A stretch of DNA of 64,000 bases from Planctomycetaceae bacterium (GTDB lineage Bacteria > Planctomycetota > Planctomycetia > Planctomycetales > Planctomycetaceae): NCBI GenBank assembly GCA_020638955.1, contig JACKHO010000009.1:62001-126000 (forward strand). Reading direction: 5' to 3'. How positions within the stretch are numbered: the first letter of the stretch is position 1; each line of letters begins with the position of its first letter. The position numbers and the translations under genes are program-made. Shown here one piece after another: positions 45,045 through 55,195 of the stretch. The notes below the pieces were generated by a model. The model worked only from the letters and a program-made list of their open reading frames with translations, was not told where the DNA came from and searched no databases.

Positions 45045-45881
45045 ATGGCAACGTTGTCGGATTACAAGAATCTCAAGATCGTCAATGGGGCTACGGAGAG
45101 CGGTGGGCAAGCTCTTACCAACAACTTCAAGGCACTTGCCGATGGATCGCCCTATCCGGGAACCGCTGATCCGACAGTCAACGACGACAGCTCCAAACAG
45201 TTTGCAGTCGGAGCCTTGTGGCTGAATGCCACCTCCGGCTCGCTGTGGATGTGTACCAATGCTGCTGTTGGCGCTGCCGTGTGGAAGTCCATTTTGTCCC
45301 GGTCGTCGACGCAGCTTAATCTGACTCCAGGAGACACGTCAGCGGAAGTCGTCGTACCGGGCAAGTTGACCGTAAGCGGCGAAATTGATGGGACGGCGCT
45401 CGAAGTGAAAAGTGCGGGAGGCACGGCAGCAAGGTTCGAAAACACTGATGGAACAATGCAAGTGCTAATCGATGCGAAGTCGACATCAACCTCTCAAGCA
45501 AGTTTTCAGCTGCGAAACAATGCATCACCCGCAAACGATCGGACATTGTTCTATCGAACTTTTTCTGGAAGTACGATCAAAGATCGACTTGCAATTCAAC
45601 ATGATGTAGGCGGAGCAACTAAGGCCAATTTCTACATGACCCAGTTCGGTGACATTCTCCTGATTGGAGATGGCAAGGTTGGAGTCGGCGTTGGAGCGCC
45701 ACGTGCAAAACTTCATGCGACCGATTCGACGATCGTAGGAGTAGCTACCGCAGCAGTTGCCGATGTCAATCTCGGCAACGGTGAAGTCAATATCTACGTT
45801 GACGAAACCAATAACCTGTTGAAGTTTAAGGTCAAGTACAGCAGCGGCACGGTGAAGACTGGAAGTGTTGCGCTGTCTTAG
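45045..45881 (+). CDS. Tail-fibre-like beta-rich protein next to RHS gene
   Basis: The start at ATG 45045 has GAGG 7 nt upstream; an open frame to 44919 has no support. The 278-residue protein begins MATLSDYKNLKIVNGATESGGQALTNNFKALAD and has the layout of phage-fibre or trimeric surface proteins: GALWLNATSGSLWMCTN, repeated short beta elements, GVGVGAPRAKLHATDST. An end NEVNIYVDETNNLLKFKVKYSSG-like segment (with EVNIYVDETN) follows. It lies 61 bp before the RHS giant, so the two are probably one unit. Function is inferred only from resemblance. Confidence 0.6.
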   Translation: MATLSDYKNLKIVNGATESGGQALTNNFKALADGSPYPGTADPTVNDDSSKQFAVGALWLNATSGSLWMCTNAAVGAAVWKSILSRSSTQLNLTPGDTSAEVVVPGKLTVSGEIDGTALEVKSAGGTAARFENTDGTMQVLIDAKSTSTSQASFQLRNNASPANDRTLFYRTFSGSTIKDRLAIQHDVGGATKANFYMTQFGDILLIGDGKVGVGVGAPRAKLHATDSTIVGVATAAVADVNLGNGEVNIYVDETNNLLKFKVKYSSGTVKTGSVALS

Positions 45882-45942
45882 TTGGAGGCGTCCCCGCCCC
45901 CTTCTTTCTTGGGTGATTTCTTGACCTCCGGAGCCCTGCCGA

Positions 45943-48900
45943 ATGTCTTCTTCCAGTTCCAGTAGCCTGTCCAGCAGTTCCAGCACGAGCAATTCTTCAG
46001 TCTCATCAAGTTGTTCGAGTTTGGGGTCGACATCAAGCACCAGCTCCAGCGAGTCAGGTTCGTCAAGTAGCCAGTCGTCTGTCAATCCCCCATTGGATAG
46101 CAGTTCATCGACCTCAGGTGGCGGTAGCTCGTCAACTTCAGGCCCAAGTACATCATCGAGTTCTCAGAGCAGCAGTTCATCTCAGGGGCCGCATCCCAGT
46201 TCCAGTTCTTCGGGTATCGGGTCTTCATCAAGTTCGGCTCCTACTGGCGGATCGTCATCCAGCCAGGAAAGTTCAACCAGCGCTTCCAGTTCGCAATCTT
46301 CAGTATCGTCAACATCATCGAGTGCACAGGAGTCAGGAAGCTCCTCCTCCAGCACGAGTCACTCCAGCACGAGTCAACAGTCCAGTAGCAGCACTTCGTC
46401 TGTCAGTTCATCAAGTTCGTCATCCAAATCTGTATCATCGTCGAGTTCGACGAGTGGGCCATCGTCTTCCAGCACCTCATCATCGTCCACAAGCAATTCA
46501 AGTTCATCGCAATCGTCAAGCAGCCAGTCCAGCAGTTCGTCGTCGAGCAGTGTTTCCAGCAGTTCGTCTAGCAGTGATACGACGGGTTCAAGTTCAACCG
46601 GGTCAACATCAACCGGCAGTTCAAGCTCCAGTTCGAGCCGCTGGATCATCGGCTACCCTGTTCCGAAGACCTGCCCGGAATGTCAAGGAAAATCGAAGAA
46701 TCCCGTCCGTTACTGCAATGGCGAAGCACAGATTCAGGCGACAGACGTTGCATCATCCGGTTATGGGATGAACTGGTCGCATACGCGAACCTACAGCAAT
46801 CAACAAACGGAGAACTTCAATCGCGGGAATGGCTGGAATTGGAATCCCACGGCGTGGCCATATTTAAGTGGCTCCCCTCTCGCAGGGTCTTCACTGACCC
46901 TCTTTGATGACCTGTATGACCTGCGCTTCTTCTCGCTCGATCCAGCAACCGGATTGTACTCCGCCCAATACTCAAGCCTGGCGACAATTGTTCACGATAC
47001 GACCAACAGCAAATTCGTGCTGACTGAAACTGATGGAACAGTCCGGCAGTTCCATGACTTCAGTCACTCCACACGCCCTGGCGGGTTTATCAGTCGCACG
47101 GAGCCGGGTGGGAACACGCTCTCTGTCGTCCAGGAGTCTGGTGACAAAATCGTCGAACTTCAGCAAAGTGCTGTCGTCGACGGTGATACAGTCACCGAGT
47201 CGATGTTGTATCAGTACTTTGCCAGCGGAGCATCGTCGGGTCAGCTTCAGAGCTGCACTCTGCGTCGGAAAATCAACACTGGCAGCTGGGAGGATATCCT
47301 GCGGGCGACTTACGACTACTACGGGAGCGTTAACGCTGGTAGTAGTTCGACGAGTACGAGCAGTAGTGCGGCCAGCAATGAAATGTGGGGGAGCGTGAAC
47401 GATCTCCGGTCCGTAACCCGGCAGGAATGGGACGGATCGGCTTGGCAGGATCTTGGCACCAGCTACTACCGCTATTACAAGTCAGGTGACACGAACGGGA
47501 ATGCTCACAACATCAAGTTCGTATGCCGTCCAGCGGCCTACGCCAAACTCAGTGCTGCGACTGGGGGGAATCCCGACAGTGCATCCGACGCCACAGTCGC
47601 CCTGTATGCCGACAGCTATTTTGAGTACGACGCCAATAACCGCGTCGTGCTGGAACAGCCGTTTGCTGGCTCGGAGACAATTCTGTTCACGTATGAGCGG
47701 AATCCGCGTTATCCCGACGCGCCGCTCAACTCCAGCTCGTCTTCATATTTTCTTGACCAGAATGTCTGGATTTTCAAGACGACCGAAACCCTGCAGGACG
47801 GCTCGCAACGTATTATCTACGCCAATTACGCCGGGCTGACGATGCTGTACGTGGTCGTCGATGAGAATGGTGGCTCATCATCCAGCGGGACGGCACAGGG
47901 TTGGTGCAGTTTCTCACGGTACAACGAACGGGGACAGAAAATCCTTAGCGCCGAACCTTCGGCGGTCTTGGGGTACGACGAAGATCTGGATGACCTACTG
48001 GGGTACAATGCGGGAACGGGCTCGTATCAGTATCTGCGAAATACTGAAGGACTCATCTCTCTCACCGAGTATTACGAGGCGTTGCCGAGTTCGAGTTCAT
48101 CTGGTTCGGCGCCCGTCCCCGTGGGCTACACAAAGTCCAAGAAAATCCAGCAAGGGCAGCAGGGTTCGCCCATTCTGCTCAGTTCCTGGGAATACACATC
48201 CCATGCGGCAGGCGGCAGCACGATCTTTCCAGTGTCGAAAGCAACTCAGTATCCCGACGACACGGACGACACCAAAACCATTGAAACAACGTATTCGTAC
48301 ACGTTCTACACGGGCACAACTCAGGTGGAGCAACGCACCACGACGTTGCCGGTCGTTACAACGACGCAGAATGGCTCTGGAACAGCCAATTCACGTATGG
48401 AGTATTACGACCAATTCGGCTACCTCACCTGGACGATGGATGAGCGTGGGTTCCTCACAAATTACACGTACGATGTGATCACTGGTGCTCTCGTTCAGAG
48501 AATCGACGATGTCGATACGTCCGTGGTTACGAATCACCCGACTGGCTGGTCGACACCCAGCGGTGGCGGCCTGAATCTGGTTACGGATTATGAGTCCGAT
48601 GACCGGGGACGCATTACGCAGGAGCTTGGTCCCGTCCATACTGTCGACATTGGTGGGACAGCAACGTTGGTTCGTACGGCGTCGTGGACGGTCTACGATG
48701 ATGCCAACCACACCACGCGCAGCGCTCAAGGCTATGCCACCGGCAGTTCGTCGAGTTACACGTACACACTCGTCAATCCCGTACAAATTACGCAACGAGA
48801 TGGTAGTGGCAAGGTGCTGGCTGAAATCCAGGCAACTCGAGCTTCAACCTCTGGAAGACTTCTGCCTTCCGATACGTTCGCTCAGTCGTCGTACACTCGC

Positions 48901-51900
48901 TGGAAGACGTACGAGTACACGGACTGTTGCCTGTTGGCGTCCGAGCGGGTCTATCACACCATTCCTGCCTCGGGCGAAGGGGCCTCAGGCACGAATTATG
49001 ACCAAACCAATTATGGTTACGACCTCCAAAAACGCCGCAATCGTGTTGTCAGCCCGGGTGGCACAATCACATTTACGGTGTTCGATGTGCGCAGTCTGGT
49101 TACGGCAGTCTACGTAGGCACGGACGACACGGGCGCCACGGCACAAGACCCGACGGGCAACGGAGCCACCGGCAACAACATGGTGGTTGTCACGTCTAAC
49201 GTTTATGACCAGGGACAAACAGGCGGTGACGGCAACCTCACACAACTGTCGCAGCATGTGGACGCGTCCACCACGCGCGTTACTGACTACGCGTACGACT
49301 TCCGCAACCGTCGAACGACGACGGATGGCGAAATCAATCTGTATGAAGTTCAGTATTACGACAACCTCAACCGCGTGACCCAGATTGATCGCCGCGACAC
49401 CAGCGCCACGGGCAATCTCATTGCCAGAAGCAAGACAGAGTTTGACGACCTCAGCCGCGTGTACCAGGCCATTCGGTATGGTGTCGATCCAGCAACAGGC
49501 ACCGAAGGCAACCCCCTCAAAAGCAACACGTGGTATGACCAAACCGGCAACGTGGTGAAGTCACTTCCGGCAGGCTCAAGTACCTGGACCAAAACGACGT
49601 ATGACGGTTTAGGTCGCCCCACTGTCACGTACGTCGGGTACGGAAGCGATTCTTCTTACAGCGACATTTTTTCAGTCACTGGCGATGTCATCTACGAGCA
49701 GTCGGAGTCCGTGTTCGATGCCGCTGGCAACTTGATTCAGGCAACTCAGCGCCAGCGTTACCACGACGCACTAGCCTCTCAGACGGGAGCACTTGGTGAT
49801 CCGTCTACTACGCCGAAGGCCCGCGTAACCTATAGTGCAAGCTATCCTGACGGTATTGGACGAGAACAGTCCTCGGCCAACTATGGCACGAATGGCGGCA
49901 GTTCGTTCACGCGCTCAGCGACAATACCCACACCATCGGACACGATTCTCGTCACCTCACAGACATATGACGACGCTGGTAATTTACTCGAATCGACCGA
50001 TCCGGCTGGTATGGTCACGCGGTTCAGCTACGACGATGCAGGGCGTCGCTTGAGTACCATCGAAAACTATGTGACCTCTGGGTTGTCGAGTTCCTCCAGT
50101 TCGTCAACATCCGGTCTATGTGATGCCTCAGATGACGAGAATCGGACAACCAGTGTCACGTACACGCCTGACGGCAACATTGCGACACTGACGGCAGTCA
50201 ATGCGTCGACGGGCAACCAGGTGACAACGTACACCTACGGCACTACCCTCAGCGACTCAGATATTGCCACGAGTTCGTTGCTGCGGCAGGTAACCTACCC
50301 TGACTCCACCAGCGGAAGTGACACGGTCACCTATAGTTCCAATCGACAGCGGCAGCGAACGGCAACTCAGGACCAGAATGGATCGGTCCACGCATTCAAT
50401 TACGACTTGCTCGGACGGCTGACGCAAGACAGGGTTACAACGTTAGGGACCGGCGTGGATGGCACCGTTCGCAGGCTCGAACTTGACTACGAAGTACGTG
50501 GATTGCCACAGCGGATGACAAGTTGGGATAATTCCACGGTGGGCTCAGGAAATGTGCTCAACGAGGTGAAGTTCGCGTATAATGAGTTTGGACAGTCAAT
50601 TACGGCGTGGCAGGCACATGCTGGAGCGGTTGACACCATGACAACCCCGAAAGTGCAGTACGAATTTGTGGATGGAACTGGAAATACCATTCGGCCCACG
50701 AAGCTGACTTACCCCAACAGTCGGTACCTGTCGTACTACTATGGCACTGATGACTCAATCAATGAGTCGGCCAGCCGCGTCGAGTACTTTTATGATTCCG
50801 ATGGCGGTGCAACTCGCTTTGCAGAGTACAGTTACCTGGGCCGCAGAACAGTCGCTGTGCAGGCCAGTCCCGAGCCGGGCATTGAGAATACGCTGCTGGG
50901 TGATCTCACGCCCGATGGTGACATCTATACGGCACTCGACCGATTCGGACGACTCAGGCAGTCGCTCTGGAAGACAAGCAGCAGCAGTCTGTCCGATGTG
51001 CAGTATGGCTACGACCGAGCGTCCAGCCGCATCTGGAGGAAGAATCCGACCGACACCAGCAACCACTATGACTGGCTGTATGGCCATGACAGTCTGCACC
51101 GGCTCAAGCAGGGTGAGCGAGGCACGCTCAATGGCACCAACACCGGCATTACCAGTCCGCAGTTTTCGCAATGCTGGTCGCTTGATGCGACTGGCAACTG
51201 GCAGGGATTCCGACAGGATGACGACGGCGACGGAACCTGGGACTTCGAACAGGACCGTTCGGCCAACCCCGTGAATGAAATCACCGCGTTGGGGACGACC
51301 AAAGGTGAAGTCTGGGGCGATCCCCAGTATGACGCCAATGGAAACATGACGACCATCCCCCGAGCCAACGGCCCCTACCCGACATGGGCCAACTTCACTC
51401 CGGATGAATGGGACCAGTTCACCGCCGACCAGTGGGACGAGTTCGAAGCAGCCCCCACGTTCCAGGCGACATATGACGCCTGGAACCGTCTGGTTAAGAT
51501 TGAGGATGTCAAAGGTACCGTACAAGAGAACGAGTACGACGCTCGCGGGTTCCGGGTAGTCAAGAAGAGTTACACCGCTGGTTCACTCGACGAAACGCGA
51601 CACTACTATTACAGCAACTCCTGGCAGGTGCTGGAAGAACGCGTCGGCACATCCACCACTCCCGACCGCCACTATGTCTGGGGGCAACGGTACATCGACG
51701 AACTCATCTGCCGTGACCGAACGACCACATCCACGCTGGACGAACGGCTGTACGCACTCCAGGACGCCAACTGGAATGTCACGACGGTTGTTGATGACTC
51801 AGGCACCGTTCAGGAGCGTTACGAGTACGATCCATACGGCGTCACTTCGTTCCTCTCACCGACGTTCACGACTCGCGCTAGCAGTGACTTCGACTGGGAA

Positions 51901-52716
51901 ACTACCTACGCTGGGTACCGCTGGGATACTGGCGTACAAGTGTTCGCAATACGCCATCGATACTATTCGCCTAACCTTGGCACTTGGTTGGCCAGAGATC
52001 CGCTGGGACAAATAGATGGGCCGAATCTGTATCGCATTCGACATGTGCTGCGCGGAACCGATCCGCTCGGACTCGCGGCCTGTACTATAAATGTCGTGAT
52101 ATCCCACAATTATGAGTTCAACAACCTATTGACTGATAATTTTCCGGGAGAAGACCGTCCTCCTGGTGGTAGTCAGTACTATCCTCGCATGTGGGACCTG
52201 CCCGACACGCTCAAAGTCGCCCCAGTGTGTTGCGGAGGTCAACTAAACAATAAGAACACCCCTATGGCTGACATATTAAATAGCCTTTACCCGTGCAATA
52301 CCTGCAATTCCGACAACGAGTTGCTTCATAGAGATCAGGCCGCATCACCTCTCAATGGGATTCTTTTCCAGAGTGCGTGCTCAGCTGCGCTTTCGCAGTA
52401 TCGACACGCCACGGATGAGGCACTCGCGTTATCGAAAGGCAAGTCAAAGAATTCGAAGTGTCCCGATGCTGAATGCGAGGCTGTCTGGGTCAATGTGATC
52501 TGTTCGCAAGATTATGAAACTCTTTTCGAAGATGGCACGCTGAGCGGAGTCACGCTTGAGGATTATGGCATTTCGCAGGAGCAGGCTAGGCTTATTAGAC
52601 GTTCAGTCAAAAAGTGCAAGGGACTTTGCGGGAGGAAGCGGGGGTATAAGAATGGAGTTCTTGTCAAAACGCCGCCCCCCCCCGGATTGCTCAGCTTTCC
52701 CCCAGAAAAGGAGTAG
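45943..52716 (+). CDS. RHS/YD-repeat giant protein with Ser-rich stalk and Cys-rich C-terminal tip
   Basis: This is a 2257-residue polymorphic-toxin-like protein. Residues 1-233 are more than half Ser, with Thr, Gly and Gln. Then CPECQGKSKNPVRYCNGEAQ introduces an RHS barrel with many YD repeats (for example YDDAGRRLSTIENY, YDAWNRLVKIED, YDARGFRVVKKSY). The core ends in RYEYDPYG, YYSPNLGTWLARDPLGQIDGPNLYR and DPLGLAA (about residue 2045). The last 210 residues form a separate tip with pairs of Cys (CCGG, CNTC, CPDAEC, KCKGLCG) and no recognised enzyme motif. Ser-rich islands also interrupt the barrel. No signal peptide is seen. A secreted protein follows 9 bp downstream and may be its immunity partner. 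Confidence 0.9.
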   Translation: MSSSSSSSLSSSSSTSNSSVSSSCSSLGSTSSTSSSESGSSSSQSSVNPPLDSSSSTSGGGSSSTSGPSTSSSSQSSSSSQGPHPSSSSSGIGSSSSSAPTGGSSSSQESSTSASSSQSSVSSTSSSAQESGSSSSSTSHSSTSQQSSSSTSSVSSSSSSSKSVSSSSSTSGPSSSSTSSSSTSNSSSSQSSSSQSSSSSSSSVSSSSSSSDTTGSSSTGSTSTGSSSSSSSRWIIGYPVPKTCPECQGKSKNPVRYCNGEAQIQATDVASSGYGMNWSHTRTYSNQQTENFNRGNGWNWNPTAWPYLSGSPLAGSSLTLFDDLYDLRFFSLDPATGLYSAQYSSLATIVHDTTNSKFVLTETDGTVRQFHDFSHSTRPGGFISRTEPGGNTLSVVQESGDKIVELQQSAVVDGDTVTESMLYQYFASGASSGQLQSCTLRRKINTGSWEDILRATYDYYGSVNAGSSSTSTSSSAASNEMWGSVNDLRSVTRQEWDGSAWQDLGTSYYRYYKSGDTNGNAHNIKFVCRPAAYAKLSAATGGNPDSASDATVALYADSYFEYDANNRVVLEQPFAGSETILFTYERNPRYPDAPLNSSSSSYFLDQNVWIFKTTETLQDGSQRIIYANYAGLTMLYVVVDENGGSSSSGTAQGWCSFSRYNERGQKILSAEPSAVLGYDEDLDDLLGYNAGTGSYQYLRNTEGLISLTEYYEALPSSSSSGSAPVPVGYTKSKKIQQGQQGSPILLSSWEYTSHAAGGSTIFPVSKATQYPDDTDDTKTIETTYSYTFYTGTTQVEQRTTTLPVVTTTQNGSGTANSRMEYYDQFGYLTWTMDERGFLTNYTYDVITGALVQRIDDVDTSVVTNHPTGWSTPSGGGLNLVTDYESDDRGRITQELGPVHTVDIGGTATLVRTASWTVYDDANHTTRSAQGYATGSSSSYTYTLVNPVQITQRDGSGKVLAEIQATRASTSGRLLPSDTFAQSSYTRWKTYEYTDCCLLASERVYHTIPASGEGASGTNYDQTNYGYDLQKRRNRVVSPGGTITFTVFDVRSLVTAVYVGTDDTGATAQDPTGNGATGNNMVVVTSNVYDQGQTGGDGNLTQLSQHVDASTTRVTDYAYDFRNRRTTTDGEINLYEVQYYDNLNRVTQIDRRDTSATGNLIARSKTEFDDLSRVYQAIRYGVDPATGTEGNPLKSNTWYDQTGNVVKSLPAGSSTWTKTTYDGLGRPTVTYVGYGSDSSYSDIFSVTGDVIYEQSESVFDAAGNLIQATQRQRYHDALASQTGALGDPSTTPKARVTYSASYPDGIGREQSSANYGTNGGSSFTRSATIPTPSDTILVTSQTYDDAGNLLESTDPAGMVTRFSYDDAGRRLSTIENYVTSGLSSSSSSSTSGLCDASDDENRTTSVTYTPDGNIATLTAVNASTGNQVTTYTYGTTLSDSDIATSSLLRQVTYPDSTSGSDTVTYSSNRQRQRTATQDQNGSVHAFNYDLLGRLTQDRVTTLGTGVDGTVRRLELDYEVRGLPQRMTSWDNSTVGSGNVLNEVKFAYNEFGQSITAWQAHAGAVDTMTTPKVQYEFVDGTGNTIRPTKLTYPNSRYLSYYYGTDDSINESASRVEYFYDSDGGATRFAEYSYLGRRTVAVQASPEPGIENTLLGDLTPDGDIYTALDRFGRLRQSLWKTSSSSLSDVQYGYDRASSRIWRKNPTDTSNHYDWLYGHDSLHRLKQGERGTLNGTNTGITSPQFSQCWSLDATGNWQGFRQDDDGDGTWDFEQDRSANPVNEITALGTTKGEVWGDPQYDANGNMTTIPRANGPYPTWANFTPDEWDQFTADQWDEFEAAPTFQATYDAWNRLVKIEDVKGTVQENEYDARGFRVVKKSYTAGSLDETRHYYYSNSWQVLEERVGTSTTPDRHYVWGQRYIDELICRDRTTTSTLDERLYALQDANWNVTTVVDDSGTVQERYEYDPYGVTSFLSPTFTTRASSDFDWETTYAGYRWDTGVQVFAIRHRYYSPNLGTWLARDPLGQIDGPNLYRIRHVLRGTDPLGLAACTINVVISHNYEFNNLLTDNFPGEDRPPGGSQYYPRMWDLPDTLKVAPVCCGGQLNNKNTPMADILNSLYPCNTCNSDNELLHRDQAASPLNGILFQSACSAALSQYRHATDEALALSKGKSKNSKCPDAECEAVWVNVICSQDYETLFEDGTLSGVTLEDYGISQEQARLIRRSVKKCKGLCGRKRGYKNGVLVKTPPPPGLLSFPPEKE
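51378..51926 (+). repeat. 549-bp inverted repeat, left copy (RHS core)
   Basis: This part of the + strand RHS core recurs in reverse orientation at 63452-64000, identical as far as I can read. Identity stops after base 51926, within the codon for the residue after GYRW, where the two tips begin to diverge. The left limit is set only by the window edge. Confidence 0.92.
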
Positions 52717-52725
52717 GATGTCCAA

Positions 52726-53601
52726 ATGAGATGTCGTCGCCCGATCTTCTTCATCGTGTTTATTTGTTTCGTAAGTAGTGGGAAGCATTATGGTCAGGAC
52801 CTACCAGACAATTCGAACTCATTGTCGGTTCAGTTCTGGGCCAAAGATGAACCGCCGCACTACCCAGTGTTCTTTGTACCAGGAGATAGCTGCTTTCCTT
52901 GCGACTTAGAAGGATTTGACGCACTCGTTGCGGGTGAAGCCCCGGTAGACGGGGCTGTAACGCTTGACTACCTAGCGCCTGTTACTCGCTCTGTAAATGG
53001 AGCTCAAGGACGTGGCTTTTCACGTATCACAATCACTGGAATCAACGAGAGATTCGTAAGTTCACTTGCACTGGGAGCCGCGAGGGCTGAGAGCGCGAGG
53101 GGACGTTTGCGTAGTACAGTTGACGACGCAATGCCCTACATCGGGGGTTTCCCTCCTTGGGCAGTTATAGTGAACCGCGACTTTAACGTTGAGTCATACT
53201 GTCCCCTTATTCGATATAATGAGGATTGGAACAAGCCTCCGATTCCAGATGCACTTTCTGGAGCCTTCTTTTCGGATCGTAGCGACAATTATGACCCTCA
53301 TGTGTGGATGGTCGAAGCAGTTGTAGACGACTGGAGAAATGCCACAAAGGTAAGAGGATTAGAGTTTCAGTTTCCACAAGCACTTTCCTTCAGCAGCAAG
53401 GGGCCTCGGAGGGTCATAAGTCCAGTGTCAGTAAACGTTGCGGAGATCAAGGTAATAGTCTTTCCGGAAGATGACGCGACGACGATTTTCAGGCGTCCAT
53501 TGGGGTTGATGTTCTTTGTTGTAGACGAAGAGGCGTGTGAATCTTGCACTTGGATCATGCGTGATGGCAAGGTGGAGCTGTTGCGTCATCGAGAGTCTTG
53601 A
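52726..53601 (+). CDS. Exported hypothetical protein, candidate partner of the RHS tip
   Basis: This 291-residue protein starts 9 bp after the RHS stop and has a signal peptide (RPIFFIVFICFVSSGKHYG). The mature part is beta-rich with CFPC and CESC pairs and SLALGAARAESARGRLRSTVDD, no enzyme motif. Position directly after a toxin tip is typical of immunity genes, and export would suit a toxin that acts outside the cytoplasm. No family is recognised, so the role rests on position alone. Confidence 0.6.
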   Translation: MRCRRPIFFIVFICFVSSGKHYGQDLPDNSNSLSVQFWAKDEPPHYPVFFVPGDSCFPCDLEGFDALVAGEAPVDGAVTLDYLAPVTRSVNGAQGRGFSRITITGINERFVSSLALGAARAESARGRLRSTVDDAMPYIGGFPPWAVIVNRDFNVESYCPLIRYNEDWNKPPIPDALSGAFFSDRSDNYDPHVWMVEAVVDDWRNATKVRGLEFQFPQALSFSSKGPRRVISPVSVNVAEIKVIVFPEDDATTIFRRPLGLMFFVVDEEACESCTWIMRDGKVELLRHRES

Positions 53602-53707
53602 GGGTTTGGTTCGTAAGAGGATTGAGTAGCTGTAGAAACCAGTCAGATTGAACAGTGGATTGTGAGAGTCGTTCAAAGCCCTAGCACATTCGATTTCTTG
53701 TAGTGAT

Positions 53708-54106
53708 ATGACCACACTTGACGACATCGTTGACCACGCGCGGTGTCAAAGTTGGCGCGGGCCAGTCTTTGATGGTGCAGTTACAGTTTTGACGCGAAAT
53801 CCGCTGTGCGGAGACATCGTCAGTTTGCACGTTGATCTTCGGGATGGTGACATCTGGCAGGCCCGGCATGAGAGTGTGGGATGCATCATCAGCCGTGGTT
53901 GTACGTCACTGCTCTGTGAACAGGTGGAAGGAAAGCCTGTTGCCGAAGTCCTGCAAAGCGGTGTCGAAGGATTGTTGGAGTTCGACATCAGCCAGCTGAC
54001 CATCCATAAGCAGCAGTGTGCTCGTTTGGCTTACGACTTGCTCCAACGGATGTTGCGTGAACAATTCCCAACCGAGGCGAACGAGAAAGATTCACCAAAT
54101 GATTGA
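53708..54106 (+). CDS. NifU/IscU-like iron-sulfur scaffold-type protein
   Basis: The 132-residue protein has the SufU/IscU layout: NPLCGDIVSLHVDLRDGDIW with Cys-34 and Asp-36, HESVGCIISRGCTSLLCEQVEGKPV with Cys-59, and HKQQCARLAY with Cys-104. These three Cys and the Asp are the scaffold ligands of the family. The motif GCxIS followed by a Cys-rich instead of Ala/Ser stretch is unusual. It precedes a glycan operon and overlaps the glycosyltransferase start (54099), an unusual partner. A decayed copy of its N-terminus is at 62001-62075. Confidence 0.82.
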   Translation: MTTLDDIVDHARCQSWRGPVFDGAVTVLTRNPLCGDIVSLHVDLRDGDIWQARHESVGCIISRGCTSLLCEQVEGKPVAEVLQSGVEGLLEFDISQLTIHKQQCARLAYDLLQRMLREQFPTEANEKDSPND

Positions 54107-55163
54107 CGCCTTGTGTGTGATAGGTCACCCCAGCCGACTGGGTGGGGCTGATACGGAGCTTGATCACCAGATTTCCTGCTGGCTGGAAATGGGGATTGAA
54201 GTCCACATTTGCCATACCGGTGTTATGGATGCCAATCTGAGAGCGATGGGGCTGGAACAGCGGGGCTGTATCTACCATGACGCTCGGGACTGGTCGGCAC
54301 TGGAAGGACTGCATTGCATCGCCTTTTGCAATGGGGAATTTTTGAACCATTTGCCCGGCATCAAGAAGTTCGCCCGGTCCACGTCGTTTGTGAATTGCAT
54401 GACCTGGAATTTCGATAAGGAAGTCGAAGCACAAAAGAACGGTCTGATCGACTTTCATCTGTACCAGACCCAACACGCCTTTGAACGGGTCAGTCAAAAA
54501 CTCAAGGGCCATGGCGACTATCGTCCCCTCTTCTTCAAACCGTACTTTGATGCGGCGGAATTCCCCTACACCGACGACCGTCCACAGGACAAGTTTCGCT
54601 TTGGCCGCATTTCACGTGATGACGGCGACAAGTACGGCGGACGACAACTCTGGATTTACGAAACAATGACCGCCCCAGTCCTCAAGGAAGGGCTCATCCT
54701 CGGCTGGGGGGCCAACGCTGACCGCAAGTTTGGTCGTCGGCCCGAACCGTACATTCAAACACTGTTGCCAGGATCACTGAGCCAGCGGGCATTCTATGCC
54801 CAGTGCGAAGCCATCATCATGACAACCGACACTTTCGAGAATCTGCCTCGCGTTGGTTTTGAGGCAATGGCTTCCGGCTCAGTTCTGGTAGTTGACAACA
54901 AGGGTGGCTGGAAACTCCAGGTCGAAGACGGCAAGACTGGCTGGCTGTGCAACGACGACCGGGAATTTGTGTACAAAGCCTCCCGCTGTGCCTTTGAGTG
55001 TGAAGAGAGGGCGGCGATGCGTGCAGCCGCCAAAGAAAAACTCGAAACCGAATGGGGATTGCAGGCGGCCATGGATTCATGGGCACAGGTTTTTGCAGCG
55101 TGGGAGGCCAAAGACAATGGCCGTACGTTTGAACCGACAACGATGGCCACAACTCAAGGGTAA
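54099..55163 (+). CDS. Glycosyltransferase (GT-B type, group 1-like)
   Basis: ATG 54099 overlaps the NifU-like stop by 8 bp. The 354-residue protein has GHPSRLGGADTELDHQI at the N-terminus, a Gly-rich acceptor-side loop of GT-B enzymes, and the C-terminal donor-side part QRAFYAQCEAIIMTTDTFENLPRVGFEAMASGSVLVVDNKGGWKLQVEDGKTGWLCNDD, the E-x7-E region of group 1/GT4-like transferases. It would add a sugar to a glycan at the cytoplasmic side. Sugar and acceptor are unknown. Confidence 0.8.
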   Translation: MIDALCVIGHPSRLGGADTELDHQISCWLEMGIEVHICHTGVMDANLRAMGLEQRGCIYHDARDWSALEGLHCIAFCNGEFLNHLPGIKKFARSTSFVNCMTWNFDKEVEAQKNGLIDFHLYQTQHAFERVSQKLKGHGDYRPLFFKPYFDAAEFPYTDDRPQDKFRFGRISRDDGDKYGGRQLWIYETMTAPVLKEGLILGWGANADRKFGRRPEPYIQTLLPGSLSQRAFYAQCEAIIMTTDTFENLPRVGFEAMASGSVLVVDNKGGWKLQVEDGKTGWLCNDDREFVYKASRCAFECEERAAMRAAAKEKLETEWGLQAAMDSWAQVFAAWEAKDNGRTFEPTTMATTQG

Positions 55164-55195
55164 CCGCACCGCCTCGTTGGCGGGGAAAGCAAGTC

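Noticed and set aside
46374..46649. Minus-strand Leu/Asp/Glu-rich ORF opposite the Ser-rich stalk
   Set aside because: It is the antisense reading of Ser codons in the RHS gene, not a gene.
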